DNA of 64,000 nucleotides from Clostridium luticellarii (GCF_002995845.1 NZ_PVXP01000011.1:16898-80897); one strand, 5' to 3'. Numbered from the stretch's first letter, positions 1-9,721 are shown. Numbers and translations are program-made. The notes: a model not told the origin generated them from the sequence alone.

Positions 1-2
1 AT

Positions 3-986
3 ATAACCATCATAGGTGGAACTGGAGTAGTTCCGGATACAATTGTATCTCAAATAAGGACCATTCTTCCGCAAGTAAAAGATATAAGCAGATTAGGCGG
101 TCTTACAAGATATGATACATCAAAATTAATTGCAGATAAAGTTGGAAAAAATTCTTCCATAGTACTCGTTTCTGGAAAAATTCCTGCTGATGCCCTTTCC
201 ATAAGCTCTATAGCTGCATACAAAAATATGCCTATTTTATTAGCAGATGAAAAAGACAAGCTTATTGAATATTCTAAAGACAATAATGTAGATAAAGCCT
301 ATATTATTGGTGGTGAAACTATTTTGCCAAAAGATATAGAAGATATTTTTTCAAGTACGGAGAGAATATATGGAAAGGATCGCTATGAAAGCAATCAAAA
401 AATACTGGATAAATTCAAAGGTGATATGAACTTCAACAGTGTATATTTAACATGTGCCCAATATAACGGTGAAGATCAATTTGCGGATGCTCTTTCCATT
501 TCTGCTCCGGCCTCCAGAAATTGTAATCCGATAGTTCTTGTAAACAGCAGTATAGATGATAAAACAAAAGCCATTATAAAATCAAATGTAAATAAAAACA
601 GCAGTATAATTGCAATCGGTGGAACTCTACTGGTATCCGACCGTATAGTGAACAGCCTTGTTGATTTAAATTTAAAATCTTCTGATGAAAATCACAGTTC
701 ATACGGATCCGGTGATTCTGGAAATTCCTCTTCAAAATCACAGTACACTGTATACAAGGAGTTGTCTTTTCCCGGGGCATTTACCTACGATTTTAGGGTT
801 AAATCCAGTGATGGCACAGAATTAAAAGGTTATGACCTTTTATATGATGGAACAGTTATCGCCTCCGACCAGGATGAAGACGGTCTTGTAAGGCCGCTTT
901 CCATCTTCTTTGGAGACGACACCGATAAATCCAAATTCAAAATTCAAAAAAGCGGAAAATCAATTGAGTTTACAGGTTTAATTTAA
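3..986 (+). CDS. CWB2-repeat cell-wall protein, 3' part
   Basis: The reading frame is open from the first bases of the window, so the gene begins upstream. The ATG at 228 is internal, because CWB2 sequence (IIGGTGVV, ISRLGGLTRYDT) is read in frame before it. About 327 residues are visible. They cover parts of three CWB2 repeats with the usual IIGGxxxxP and RIYGKDRYESN signatures. After a Ser/Gly linker at about residues 235-250 comes a short unassigned C-terminal domain. CWB2 repeats are known to anchor clostridial proteins non-covalently to the wall through secondary polymers, so an exported surface protein is expected. It is followed after 15 bp by a second exported protein, probably in one transcript. 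Confidence 0.9.
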   Translation: MTIIGGTGVVPDTIVSQIRTILPQVKDISRLGGLTRYDTSKLIADKVGKNSSIVLVSGKIPADALSISSIAAYKNMPILLADEKDKLIEYSKDNNVDKAYIIGGETILPKDIEDIFSSTERIYGKDRYESNQKILDKFKGDMNFNSVYLTCAQYNGEDQFADALSISAPASRNCNPIVLVNSSIDDKTKAIIKSNVNKNSSIIAIGGTLLVSDRIVNSLVDLNLKSSDENHSSYGSGDSGNSSSKSQYTVYKELSFPGAFTYDFRVKSSDGTELKGYDLLYDGTVIASDQDEDGLVRPLSIFFGDDTDKSKFKIQKSGKSIEFTGLI

Positions 987-1001
987 AGGGAGGTCCAAAA
1001 A

Positions 1002-2729
1002 ATGCTAAAAAACAAAACTATATTTTCAATTATACTTTCTTCTGCCGTGATTTTGGCAAGCGGAAATTATGCTCTGGCAGAAAGCATCGAAAATCTACCT
1101 AATATATCCGACAATACCCTGGCTATCGGCCGGAATCTATTTAAATTGGACAATGTGGATAACTCTGTTTACAACTTAAATACTTTTGTAGAAGCTTCAA
1201 AAACGGTGGATGAAAATAACGGAATCTATTATAAATACAATGGCAGGTGGTTTACGGGAAAAGACATTGAAAGCTTCAGCAATTTAAAAAAAGGTACTCC
1301 TTTAGATAGCATTCCCAATGATATACTGGAAATAAATGGTGAAGATTCGGACAAGTATAAACTTAATAATTTTTCCTTTGATTGGTATCAAGATGGTGAC
1401 TATTCCCACGACAGTGATGGAGATAATGAATCCATAGAACAGTTTGCAGTAAATTTCAACCAGCAGATAAATGGAAGTAAAGGTACTTTGAAAATCATAG
1501 TTCCAGACAATACAAAAAAAGATCCTTATGGTGCTGACAAATTAGGTGAAATCACTGTTAACCTGGATGGCTCTTCAAAGCCAAAAGCTTTTTCAAATAT
1601 AGAAGGAGGAGAACCTGTAACTTGCTTCATGGTAAAAAGCAACGGAAATATAGATAAGCTATACCTTGAACTGACAGAAGATTGGACAAGAATTCTCAAC
1701 ACAGAAAAAACAGGTATAAATTACTATGACAGCAGAGTAAAAGGATTAAAGTTAGCTGCTGAAAACCTTGAAGACCCTGATGGAAACAAAATAGTTAATT
1801 CAGATGGATCCACGGAAATATCTGCCAAGCATACCATCCAGCTTGCAAAAGATACTCAAAAGCCCCAAGTTGTACTTCAAAAACCCATATACACTTATAT
1901 AGGCGAGAATGGTTTTCAACCAGCCGGAAACACAAGAGTTGTATTTAACGAACCCACCCAAATATTCACTCAGGATATGGCGGATTCACTGGATAAGAAT
2001 TCTTCAAATTTGCCCGGAATTGTAAGCTATAATCCTTTGACACCCAGCCAGCAGCAGCTTAAAGAATATAAATATGGCCTTCCCCTATTCTCTGCAGAAT
2101 ATTACAAAATCGATAAAAACGGGAACAATATTATGGATGAAGAAGGCAATCCTATAATCATAAAGGGAGAATATGGTTTAATGGGAGATATATTGGGCAG
2201 TAACAACAGCAGTACCGACAACGGCGATAAAATTGCTTTTAGGATAAATGATATCCCTTTCAAATATGACTTTGATCCCCAAAATGACGGAATTACCAGG
2301 TTCAGGGATTTCGGTTCCTTTCTGGTGAAGCCTGAAAGCACTCTTACGGAGGGAACATGGAAGCTGGTAATAAAAAACATGACAGATGAATCCGGAAACA
2401 TAATGGATGATTATGTATCAGATCCCATTGAAGTTAAACCATATTTCACTATAGAAGAACTCACAAAAGATCACATAAAAGTTCACTTTACAGATCCCTT
2501 TACAAAGAACACTGTTTTTGGTAACAGAGTTATCGTGCTTGTTTACAAAGATGACAAAATGCTCGGGTTTACCTATCTTGAAAATCTCCAGGAAGGTCAA
2601 ACAGAAGCAGAGGCAGATTTTAAGACTCCATTGGAAGATACGAATTTAAAGGGAGCTTACAACATAAACAATTTAGAATATACTATACCAGAAACCCAAT
2701 CCAGTGACAGTACGGACACAGAGCAATAA
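1002..2729 (+). CDS. secreted protein of unknown function (575 aa)
   Basis: AGGGAGG lies about 8 nt before the ATG. The first 26 residues form a clear signal peptide: a basic LKNK start, a hydrophobic core, then an ALAES cleavage region. The mature part is acidic, rich in Asn, Asp and Ser, with no Cys-based lipobox, no membrane segment and no CWB2 repeat. Stretches such as QKPIYTYIGENGFQPAG and TEGTWKLVIKNMTDESGN suggest beta-sandwich (Ig-like) modules, but I cannot name a family. It follows the CWB2 protein after 15 bp, so the two may be exported and used together at the cell surface. A weak terminator follows. Confidence 0.75.
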   Translation: MLKNKTIFSIILSSAVILASGNYALAESIENLPNISDNTLAIGRNLFKLDNVDNSVYNLNTFVEASKTVDENNGIYYKYNGRWFTGKDIESFSNLKKGTPLDSIPNDILEINGEDSDKYKLNNFSFDWYQDGDYSHDSDGDNESIEQFAVNFNQQINGSKGTLKIIVPDNTKKDPYGADKLGEITVNLDGSSKPKAFSNIEGGEPVTCFMVKSNGNIDKLYLELTEDWTRILNTEKTGINYYDSRVKGLKLAAENLEDPDGNKIVNSDGSTEISAKHTIQLAKDTQKPQVVLQKPIYTYIGENGFQPAGNTRVVFNEPTQIFTQDMADSLDKNSSNLPGIVSYNPLTPSQQQLKEYKYGLPLFSAEYYKIDKNGNNIMDEEGNPIIIKGEYGLMGDILGSNNSSTDNGDKIAFRINDIPFKYDFDPQNDGITRFRDFGSFLVKPESTLTEGTWKLVIKNMTDESGNIMDDYVSDPIEVKPYFTIEELTKDHIKVHFTDPFTKNTVFGNRVIVLVYKDDKMLGFTYLENLQEGQTEAEADFKTPLEDTNLKGAYNINNLEYTIPETQSSDSTDTEQ

Positions 2730-2763
2730 ATTTCAACAACCCATCAGTTATGAAATTTTTCAG

Positions 2764-2790
2764 CGGTCATCAGAATAAGATGGCCGTTTC
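2764..2790 (+). terminator. possible terminator after the secreted protein gene
   Basis: An 8-bp stem, CGGTCATC / GATGGCCG (one G-U pair), with a 7-nt loop is followed by TTTCTCATTT. The T-tract is interrupted, so the call is moderate. Confidence 0.5.
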
Positions 2791-2827
2791 TCATTTGCTT
2801 ATATAAGCTATTTTATAATGCATCTAC

Positions 2828-2856
2828 TTGACAATGCATAGTAGCTGAAGTATATT
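2828..2856 (+). promoter_or_regulatory. padR operon promoter with repeated operator-like motif
   Basis: TTGACA (2828-2833), 17 nt, then TATATT (2851-2856). The element ATGCA followed by a CTACTT/AGTAG-like half-site recurs around the promoter at about 2818, 2834 and 2877, and CTACT/AGTAG form an inverted pair over the -35. This fits PadR autoregulation, which is inferred. Confidence 0.6.
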
Positions 2857-2894
2857 ATAATTACACTATTATATAATGCAAAGTAGGTGACTAT

Positions 2895-3215
2895 ATGTCC
2901 AATATTACTCAAATGCTCAAAGGGCTCCTGGAAGGATGTATTTTGAAAATAGTGAGCAGCAGTGAAACCTATGGATATGAAATATGCGAGAAGCTCCTAA
3001 ATTACGGATTTCAAGGAATTTCAGAAGGAAGCGTATATCCCATATTAATAAGACTTGAAAAGAAAAAACTTCTTTACTCCACTATGAAAAAATCTCCGCT
3101 GGGACCTATGAGGAAGTATTATTATCTTACTGAAGAAGGTATTAAAGAATTAAAATGGTTTATACTGTCCTGGGAAAAAATCAAACAAAACATCGACAAT
3201 GTATTGGAGGGATAA
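2895..3215 (+). CDS. PadR-family transcriptional regulator
   Basis: This is a 106-residue winged-helix protein. TYGYEICEKL and SEGSVYPILIRLEKKKLL match the PadR DNA-binding domain, and KYYYLTEEGIKEL is the beta wing and dimer entry of the family. It is short like PadR-s1 proteins, with only a brief C-terminal dimer helix. It starts an operon: the next gene begins 2 nt after its stop. PadR proteins next to HAAS/DUF1700-type membrane proteins usually repress their own operon in response to cell-envelope or drug signals, and the repeated motif over its promoter supports autoregulation. Confidence 0.88.
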   Translation: MSNITQMLKGLLEGCILKIVSSSETYGYEICEKLLNYGFQGISEGSVYPILIRLEKKKLLYSTMKKSPLGPMRKYYYLTEEGIKELKWFILSWEKIKQNIDNVLEG

Positions 3216-3217
3216 TT

Positions 3218-3919
3218 ATGTTTTTGGAATGGAAATTTAAACGAATAAGACTAAAGGAGCAAAAAAAATTAAACAGCAGCAATTTGTATCTGTACAAAAG
3301 TATGACTGTTTACATACAGAACAGTCATTTAAGTTTATTTGAAAAGGAGGATATCCTTCAGCAAATAATGGATATGATGCTTCAGGCACAACTTGAAGGC
3401 AGGACTGTAGATTTGATTGTAGGTGAGGACTACAAATCATTTTGTGAATCCATTATCAGAGAATACAGCAGCAGTAAAAACAGCATCTACAATTTACTAA
3501 ACTACATCCAGAAAACTTTTTTATGGACCATACTTATTTCATTATCCATTATGCTTCTTGAAGGCATATTAAGCTACCCTTCTATCTTTGCAATCAACAT
3601 AAACCAGCTTGTACTGGCAGGTGTCATCTCGCTTATCATCATACCTGCAGCAAAAAAAGAAAGGCAGAAAACTTCAGCCATATTCTATATTCCCCAAAGA
3701 TTTTACAGTATAAACAAAGGATTAACCAAATCATCCTGGTATGCATTTTTTTCAGCATTATCTCTTTTGGTATTATTGAATCTTATATTTGAGAAAACAA
3801 TGGGCAGTGAAATTCTGACTAATCCCATAGCTTTAAACAAAATAATTCCCTATACAGCAGTACTGTTTCTGATGATTATATCTATTGAAATCTACAAGAG
3901 AATTTACAACAGATTGTAA
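3218..3919 (+). CDS. HAAS-like membrane protein of a PadR operon
   Basis: I place the start at the ATG preceded by GGAGGGAT. The longer frame upstream lies inside padR. The protein has 233 residues. The N-terminal ~90 residues are soluble and helical, with LSLFEKEDILQQIMDMMLQAQLEG and a DxIVGEDYKSFCESI region, which resembles the HAAS/DUF1048 signalling domain common beside PadR. Four hydrophobic segments follow (roughly residues 105-130, 135-150, 180-200, 212-228). The exact family is not certain. It is probably a membrane sensor or effector of the PadR circuit, sitting between padR and the YidC-like gene. Confidence 0.7.
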   Translation: MFLEWKFKRIRLKEQKKLNSSNLYLYKSMTVYIQNSHLSLFEKEDILQQIMDMMLQAQLEGRTVDLIVGEDYKSFCESIIREYSSSKNSIYNLLNYIQKTFLWTILISLSIMLLEGILSYPSIFAININQLVLAGVISLIIIPAAKKERQKTSAIFYIPQRFYSINKGLTKSSWYAFFSALSLLVLLNLIFEKTMGSEILTNPIALNKIIPYTAVLFLMIISIEIYKRIYNRL

Positions 3920-3934
3920 AAAGGAGAAATTGCC

Positions 3935-4576
3935 ATGAGTATGATTTTCAATATACTGAATACTTTCCTCAACTACCTCTTCAACCTGACCGGAGATTGG
4001 GGAATTGCAATAATTATATTGACAATAGCAGTTAGACTTCTGCTGCTTCCCCTGTCTATAAAGCAGAGAATAAGCATGGGACAGCAGCAGGTATTATCTG
4101 AAAAAATAACTGCCCTAAAAAAGAAATACAAGAACAACAAGAAAAAGCTGAAAATAGAAATGCAAAAGTATTATAGACAAAGTACAAATGGCATGCTGGG
4201 ATGCTTTGTAAGCCTTCTGCAGCTACCTGTAATATCATCACTGTATTTTGTCATTATAAACATGCCTGCAAATGTAGGCACAGTGATAATACCGTGGATA
4301 TCCAGCCTCAAAGTACCAGATAAGTATTTCATAATTCCCGCAATATATATGCTTGTATCACTGAGTCCCAATTTACTGCCATATATAAAATACTTTAAAA
4401 CAGTTGGACTGGCAAAAATGACTAAATCAAACTTTATATTCATAGGTATTTTCAGTATATTTATTACAATCAAAGCCCCTGTTGCCATAGGATTGTACTT
4501 CATAACCACCAGTTTATTTTCACTATTTGAAGAAATAGGCTATAGGTTGTACAGGAGGAATATTTCCCTCAATTAA
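3935..4576 (+). CDS. small YidC/Oxa1-family membrane insertase
   Basis: The 213-residue protein shows the YidC/Oxa1 core: a first core helix with WGIAIIILTIAVRLLLLPLS, including the conserved membrane-embedded Arg, a basic cytoplasmic hairpin (KITALKKKYKNNKKKLKIEMQ), then MLGCFVSLLQLPVISSLYFVI and two further helices. It lacks the large extracytoplasmic domain and a lipoprotein signal. AAAGGAG precedes the ATG. It lies in the PadR operon rather than beside rnpA/rpmH, so it looks like an accessory insertase under conditional control, not the housekeeping copy (inference). Confidence 0.8.
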   Translation: MSMIFNILNTFLNYLFNLTGDWGIAIIILTIAVRLLLLPLSIKQRISMGQQQVLSEKITALKKKYKNNKKKLKIEMQKYYRQSTNGMLGCFVSLLQLPVISSLYFVIINMPANVGTVIIPWISSLKVPDKYFIIPAIYMLVSLSPNLLPYIKYFKTVGLAKMTKSNFIFIGIFSIFITIKAPVAIGLYFITTSLFSLFEEIGYRLYRRNISLN

Positions 4577-4641
4577 AAGCTCAGAGTGCAGTACCAATTT
4601 GATATTTGCACTTTGAGCTTTATATTTGCACTTTGAGCTTT
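4576..4641 (+). terminator. terminator hairpin with duplicated 3' arm
   Basis: The arm AAAGCTCAGAGTGCA (4576-4590) can pair with TGCACTTTGAGCTTT at 4607-4621 or at 4627-4641. A 20-bp unit is tandemly duplicated (4602-4621 and 4622-4641), so two alternative hairpins are possible. T-tracts are short. Confidence 0.55.
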
Positions 4642-4673
4642 ATAGCTGAATATAATTGAACTGTTTTCGAATA

Positions 4674-5834
4674 CTATTTTAAGAACAGGAGTTCTTCACT
4701 TCTTGCTTCTAATCTATCAGCATTATTGGCTAAATTCAAAACAAAATTTACAATATTTCCTGCAGCATCTGGATTGGCATAAGTTCTCTGAAATCTTCTT
4801 ATTTTATTAAGTTTTTGTAAATTATTCTCAGTCAATTCACTGATTACATCTTTTATTTTTCCTGTATCCCTGCATATTACCCCAAGATTATGTTTTTCAA
4901 CAAAATTGGGATTTTCCTCTTCCTGTCCAGGTAAAGCACCCGTTATTACCAAAGGTACATTGCAGGCTATTGCTTCCATAATCACATTTGGACTTCCTCT
5001 TGTAAAAGCAATATCAGAACACTCCATCAAATCCTGTACATTCTTTGTAAAACCGTATATTTCAACCCGATTTCCGTATTTTGTACCCAATGACTTTTCC
5101 AGCTTATTTTTAAGCACTTTATTTCTTCCTGCCACAATCTTAACAGTACAATCGAAATTATTGAGCAGAATTTCGGCGATCTTTTTCATATTTCCCACGC
5201 CTTCCCCTCCGCTCATTATCATACACTTTAAAGTGCTATCACTACTCAATCTTTTATTATCACCAGCTTCATAGGTATGATCATAAAATCTGGAACGAAC
5301 CGGGAAACCTAAAACCTTTATTTTTTCTTCAGGAACCCCAAATTCTATGCATTTATCCTTGGCCTCCGTAGTAGGGCTTATGATATAGTCAACCCTTGAA
5401 TCCGCCCATAAAGGTGATATAGTTACCAAATCAGCTATTAATGTAACAAATGGTATTTTAATATGGTATTTTTTTAATATATTCACAATGGAACCATTGA
5501 AATTAGGATGTAATGATAAGATTACATCTGGTTTTGTATTCCTCAATAATTCCAAAAATCTATCTTTTATTTTCAATTCGATGATTTCATTGATGAGATA
5601 TGGTTTAACAGATGATATATCCCATATAAGTTCCCATAGACTTTCTGACTTTCTAGTTATAGGACCATATGCCTTGGCTACATTCAGTAAAGTAGTTCCA
5701 CCCAGAGAAAATCCATCTACAATATGAACTTCAACATTTGGGTTGTTTGAAAATTTTTCACATAGGGACTCAGCTATACTTTTATGGCCATGTCCAGTGA
5801 AATTAGATGAGATAACAAGTATACTATTAATCAT
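4674..5834 (-). CDS. glycolipid glycosyltransferase (MGDG synthase/GT28 family)
   Basis: The 386-residue protein has the MGDG-synthase N-terminal fold (SSNFTGHGHKSIAESL, PDVILSLHPNFNG) and a GT28 C-terminal half (MIMSGGEGVGNMKKIAE, then AFTRGSPNVIMEAIA, then GALPGQEEENPNF). Such enzymes move glucose or galactose from a UDP-sugar to diacylglycerol at the inner face of the membrane. I chose the ATG at 5834, which has AAAGGA 7-8 nt upstream. A TTG two codons earlier sits too close to that site. It stands alone and is transcribed from an extended -10 (TGTTATAAT) near 5858-5866. The glycolipid product is inferred from the family. Confidence 0.85.
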   Translation of the reverse strand: MINSILVISSNFTGHGHKSIAESLCEKFSNNPNVEVHIVDGFSLGGTTLLNVAKAYGPITRKSESLWELIWDISSVKPYLINEIIELKIKDRFLELLRNTKPDVILSLHPNFNGSIVNILKKYHIKIPFVTLIADLVTISPLWADSRVDYIISPTTEAKDKCIEFGVPEEKIKVLGFPVRSRFYDHTYEAGDNKRLSSDSTLKCMIMSGGEGVGNMKKIAEILLNNFDCTVKIVAGRNKVLKNKLEKSLGTKYGNRVEIYGFTKNVQDLMECSDIAFTRGSPNVIMEAIACNVPLVITGALPGQEEENPNFVEKHNLGVICRDTGKIKDVISELTENNLQKLNKIRRFQRTYANPDAAGNIVNFVLNLANNADRLEARSEELLFLK

Positions 5835-5954
5835 AATCAATTCCTTTCTTAAAATAGATTATAACACCGACATCAAAATAATACCATAATAAAATTTATC
5901 AATACGCATCTATTTTATTTTACATAATTAGTTCTACATTAATGTTAAAACTTA

Positions 5955-5988
5955 ATTAAATTTATATTAAATTTAAATATTAAATTTA
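5955..5988 (+). repeat. three AT-rich direct repeats before the MFS gene
   Basis: ATTAAATTTA occurs at 5955-5964, 5966-5975 and 5979-5988. It lies 50-80 bp upstream of the MFS start and may be a UP-element or a regulator site. Confidence 0.5.
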
Positions 5989-6037
5989 AAAATAGATTAC
6001 AATAAATAAGAATAAAATAAAGGAGTCTTGCATATTC

Positions 6038-7441
6038 ATGAACACAAACAATATAAAAATGATCTACACAATTTTTATTTTCACAGCTTTAGCAGCTTTT
6101 GACAATATTATAATAGGACTGTTTCCCCCGCTTTTTTCTTCCATAGCCAAAGATATGAATGTACCTATATCTTCACTGGGAATCATTTCTGCAGTTAACA
6201 TCCTGGTTACATCCTTTTCATCCATTTTATGGGGTTATCTGGCAGGTAAATTCAATAGAAAACTTCTTATTATCATAGGTACCATCATATGGTCATTATT
6301 CGTACTGCTCACATCACACTGCAGCAGTTATGCACAATTTTTCATTTTTCAAGTTTTTACAGGTATAGGCCTGGGCTGTATAGCATCAATTGGATTCAGT
6401 ATCCTCACTGATTATATTCCAAATAAATACAGAGGTATGATGCTCAGCCTATGGGGAATGGCTCAGGGATTTGGAGGAATATCAGGCTCTTTGATGGCCT
6501 CACTTATGGCGTCTTTTACAAGCTGGAGAGAGCCTTTTGAAATTGTGGGCATTATAGGCTTTTTTCTAATTATATTGTATTTCTTTATAAAGGAACCTGT
6601 CATGGGAGAATCGGAACCTGAGGTACAGAAACTTATCAGCGAAGGGCATGAATACAATTACAATATTGAATTTAACCATCTCCCCAATATAATATTGAAG
6701 AAAAGTGACATGTTGTTGTTTTTACAGGCATTTTTTATGAACATAACAATTGGAACTCTCATATGGATGCCTACCTTGTATATCTCAAAAATTGAGCAGT
6801 ATGGCTACAGCCCAAAGGTTTCAATTATTGCCGCTGGATATCTTTTTGCCCTATTTCAAATAGGTGGTCTAATATCCCCACTATTCGGCCATATAGGTGA
6901 CATTCTCCAAAAAAAAACATACAAGGGAAGAGCTATCCTCACCTCATATATTATATTTGCCATGATACCTTTTTACATAGCAGTGTTTGTACTTCCTGTA
7001 AAAAGCCTCGTGCTTCCGCAAAATAATGATCCGCTGTTAATACTAATATATCTATTAAAAGAAGTAATAGTAAATCCCTGGATATTCATGCTGTTCATCT
7101 TCTCTTTCTTCGCAAGTGCACTGCAATCTGCCAATACACCAAACTGGCTTGCTTTGATAACAGATGTCAATCTTCCGGAACACAGAGGAACTGCTTTCAG
7201 CATAGCCAATCTGGCCAATGGACTTGGGAGAACTATAGGAAACGCAGGAGTTGGAATCCTAATTTCCACCATATTTGTACATATAAGAGAACCTAAAAAT
7301 TACATAATCACTCTTTGTTTATTTCAGGTATCCTTAATCCCCTCAGCATTGATTTATATGAAGATGGCTAAGAACAATGTAAAAGATATAAAGGAAGTTA
7401 AAGAAACATTGTTCAAACGTGCCAAGGGTTCAGCTATGTGA
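6038..7441 (+). CDS. MFS transporter (Spinster-like/DHA1 type)
   Basis: The 467-residue protein has 12 predicted membrane helices. The loop 2-3 signature reads GYLAGKFNRK, and DYIPNKYRGMMLSLWGMAQG marks helix 5, typical of major facilitator antiporters. The second half repeats the pattern (LFGHIGDILQKK, LPEHRGTAFSIANLANGLG). AAGGAG lies about 12 nt before the ATG. The substrate is not readable from sequence. Its stop codon directly abuts the stop of the convergent chemoreceptor gene, with no room for a terminator between them, so the two transcripts must overlap. Confidence 0.85.
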   Translation: MNTNNIKMIYTIFIFTALAAFDNIIIGLFPPLFSSIAKDMNVPISSLGIISAVNILVTSFSSILWGYLAGKFNRKLLIIIGTIIWSLFVLLTSHCSSYAQFFIFQVFTGIGLGCIASIGFSILTDYIPNKYRGMMLSLWGMAQGFGGISGSLMASLMASFTSWREPFEIVGIIGFFLIILYFFIKEPVMGESEPEVQKLISEGHEYNYNIEFNHLPNIILKKSDMLLFLQAFFMNITIGTLIWMPTLYISKIEQYGYSPKVSIIAAGYLFALFQIGGLISPLFGHIGDILQKKTYKGRAILTSYIIFAMIPFYIAVFVLPVKSLVLPQNNDPLLILIYLLKEVIVNPWIFMLFIFSFFASALQSANTPNWLALITDVNLPEHRGTAFSIANLANGLGRTIGNAGVGILISTIFVHIREPKNYIITLCLFQVSLIPSALIYMKMAKNNVKDIKEVKETLFKRAKGSAM

Positions 7442-9706
7442 TTATATTTTAAACCGATCCACAATACCCATAAGTTTTTTTGCTTCTTTTGCATTTTTAT
7501 CAGTATTTGAAGCTATATCTGCATTTTTTTCCTGTATTGAATTCATGCTGCCTGAAATATTGGACACTGCCTCCGTACACTTGTCTACAGATTTGCCTAT
7601 GCCTTCTATTATATTTGAAAGATTATGCTGGGATACATTTATGTCCTCCATAAGGTCATAAAATTTTTTTATTACAGCAGTCATTTTGACGCCATCATTT
7701 TGATACTCCCTGCTCACATCAATTACTTTAACATAATCCGCCATTACTTTTTCATCTACAAACTCAAGCACATCCCTGGAAGAATCCACCAAAGTCCCCA
7801 CGGCCATTATTATAGTTTTTATGTCTTGCTGCATACTATCTGACATATCAGCACACCTATCAGCAAGCTTTTTGACTTCTTTTGCCACCACCATAAATCC
7901 CTTTCCATATTCTCCTGCACGGGACGCTTCAATAAGTGCATTTAATGCCAGCATATTTGTTTTCTTGGAAATTCCCTTAATTTCATTTAACATCTTGGAA
8001 ATATTTTTTACTACCTTTATGGTCTCAAAGGAATTCTTGAGCTTTTCACTGGAATCATTATAGTATTTCTTTATATTCTGGCCGGAATTTTCTATGTCAT
8101 TTCTTATGTTTACAGCTTTTTTGTTTATATTATCCGCTAATTTCAATCCTGAATTTGCTTCATCTACGGTTTTCTCCACTTTATCCTTTATGGAGAATAT
8201 ACTGTTTTCCACTTCTTCTATGGAAGTCATAACTTCCTGCATGTTTGAAGTTATCTCTCTGGATTTATCAGATACAACTTTAACTTCACACTCTGATTCC
8301 TGGAACATATGATTTACGTGATTGCTGGAATTTAGCGCTGCCAGGCTCTCTTCTTTTGCATATTTTATCATATGCTTTATATTATCAAGAGCACAATTCA
8401 AGTCCGCCACAGTTTGTCCAAATTCATCTTTTCTTTTCGTATTTATTTTATATCTAAAATTGAAATTGGACATTTCCCCTGCATATTCCCTTATGTTTGA
8501 AAGAGGTTTTTTTATCTGTCTTGCTATTACAATCCCTACAAAAATTCCAGCCAATATGAATACGAAAGTAGCCGCCGTCATGTTGTATTTAAGGGCACTT
8601 ACAGAACTAAGTATTTCTCCTTTATCAATTACAAGTCCAAGATACCAGTCCACACCGGATACAGGTGCATAGGCTAAAAGCATTTCTTTTCCATTCTGCT
8701 TATAATAACCTGCACCTTTTTTACCCTGTATCATATTTTTTTCAATATTTGCAAGCCCCACAAGTGAATTGTCCCTCTTCGAATTTTTTATAGTATTGTC
8801 CCTGTTTAAGACTAGAGTCAGATTTTTATGTGCAACTTTAGTACCTTCCTTGTTGATTATGAAGCAGTATCCACTCTCACCAACCTTCATACTCTGGACA
8901 AATTTATTCAATTCCGATGTACTTATATTTGAAAACAATACTCCCGTTATTTTGCCAGCAGTATCTTTTATTGGAACTGCCACGGATATTATCTCGTCTC
9001 CATTGACATTAAAATAAGGTCCATCAATGGTGATATTACCCTGGATGGCCTTTTTCAAATATGCCGAATCTGCATTTTCCAGATTCATTTTAGTCTTTCC
9101 TCCGGTCTGCATATAGGCCATACCGCTCAAATCCATGACATAGAGACTTGAATAATTCAATTCTTTTGTCCTTTCCGCCAAAACCGGAACCTGAACCTCA
9201 GGATTCATGGACTTTATTTCACTTCTGCTGGCTATTTCCTTCATGGAGCGAACCTGCTGCTGCAAAATGGAACTCAAAAGTTTAGAAGACTCCTGTGCTT
9301 TGTCCTGAAGTGAAGAATTTATGTTTTTTTCCATAGCCGTATAAAAAGTATAGTAAGACAATACTCCAAAAAAACCACATATGCATACTACTAATATTCC
9401 GATTTGAAGAATTATCTTCATAACAACGCTGTTTATTCTTATTTTTAAAACTGGTCCTATTTTTTTCTTTAAAGTAATAAATATCTTTGTTTTAAAAACA
9501 GGGCTTACCTTTTTCTTCAAAGTATCAAATGCTTTTGTTTTGAAAATAGGACTTATTTTCTCCTTCAAAACACCGAATGCCTTTGTCTTGAAAATAGAAC
9601 CTATTTTCTCCTTCAAAATACTGAACGCTTTCATCTTAAAAACAGAACTTATCTTCTTCTTGATCACAATAAATATATGTAAATACTTTGAAACTGCTTT
9701 TCGCAT
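7442..9706 (-). CDS. methyl-accepting chemotaxis protein with N-terminal 16-aa repeats
   Basis: The 754-residue receptor has, in order: a basic N-terminus, five 16-residue tandem repeats (residues 18-97, pattern KxSPxFKxKxFxxLKK), a membrane helix (~98-120), a dCache-type extracellular sensor (~121-385; [36 protein letters not shown]), a second helix, a HAMP region, and a cytoplasmic signalling domain with the hairpin tip [21 protein letters not shown]. Most MCPs have only a few residues before the first membrane helix, so the repeat block is unusual. GGAGG precedes the ATG. It lies 15 bp behind the EAL-GGDEF gene and is probably co-transcribed with it. Confidence 0.92.
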   Translation of the reverse strand: MRKAVSKYLHIFIVIKKKISSVFKMKAFSILKEKIGSIFKTKAFGVLKEKISPIFKTKAFDTLKKKVSPVFKTKIFITLKKKIGPVLKIRINSVVMKIILQIGILVVCICGFFGVLSYYTFYTAMEKNINSSLQDKAQESSKLLSSILQQQVRSMKEIASRSEIKSMNPEVQVPVLAERTKELNYSSLYVMDLSGMAYMQTGGKTKMNLENADSAYLKKAIQGNITIDGPYFNVNGDEIISVAVPIKDTAGKITGVLFSNISTSELNKFVQSMKVGESGYCFIINKEGTKVAHKNLTLVLNRDNTIKNSKRDNSLVGLANIEKNMIQGKKGAGYYKQNGKEMLLAYAPVSGVDWYLGLVIDKGEILSSVSALKYNMTAATFVFILAGIFVGIVIARQIKKPLSNIREYAGEMSNFNFRYKINTKRKDEFGQTVADLNCALDNIKHMIKYAKEESLAALNSSNHVNHMFQESECEVKVVSDKSREITSNMQEVMTSIEEVENSIFSIKDKVEKTVDEANSGLKLADNINKKAVNIRNDIENSGQNIKKYYNDSSEKLKNSFETIKVVKNISKMLNEIKGISKKTNMLALNALIEASRAGEYGKGFMVVAKEVKKLADRCADMSDSMQQDIKTIIMAVGTLVDSSRDVLEFVDEKVMADYVKVIDVSREYQNDGVKMTAVIKKFYDLMEDINVSQHNLSNIIEGIGKSVDKCTEAVSNISGSMNSIQEKNADIASNTDKNAKEAKKLMGIVDRFKI
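9416..9655 (-). repeat. five 48-bp tandem repeats coding for 16-aa units
   Basis: Codons 18-97 of the chemoreceptor gene form five in-frame units of 16 codons. Phe, Lys and Leu positions are conserved, so each unit could form an amphipathic basic helix. DNA copies have diverged, so the repeats are not a recent slippage. Confidence 0.85.
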
Positions 9707-9721
9707 GGTATTTCCTCCAAC

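Noticed and set aside
228..230. ATG at 228 as start of the first gene
   Set aside because: CWB2 repeat sequence is encoded in the same frame before it, so the gene enters from outside the window.
3935..4576. Housekeeping yidC
   Set aside because: The usual rpmH-rnpA-yidC-jag context is absent and the gene lies in a PadR operon.
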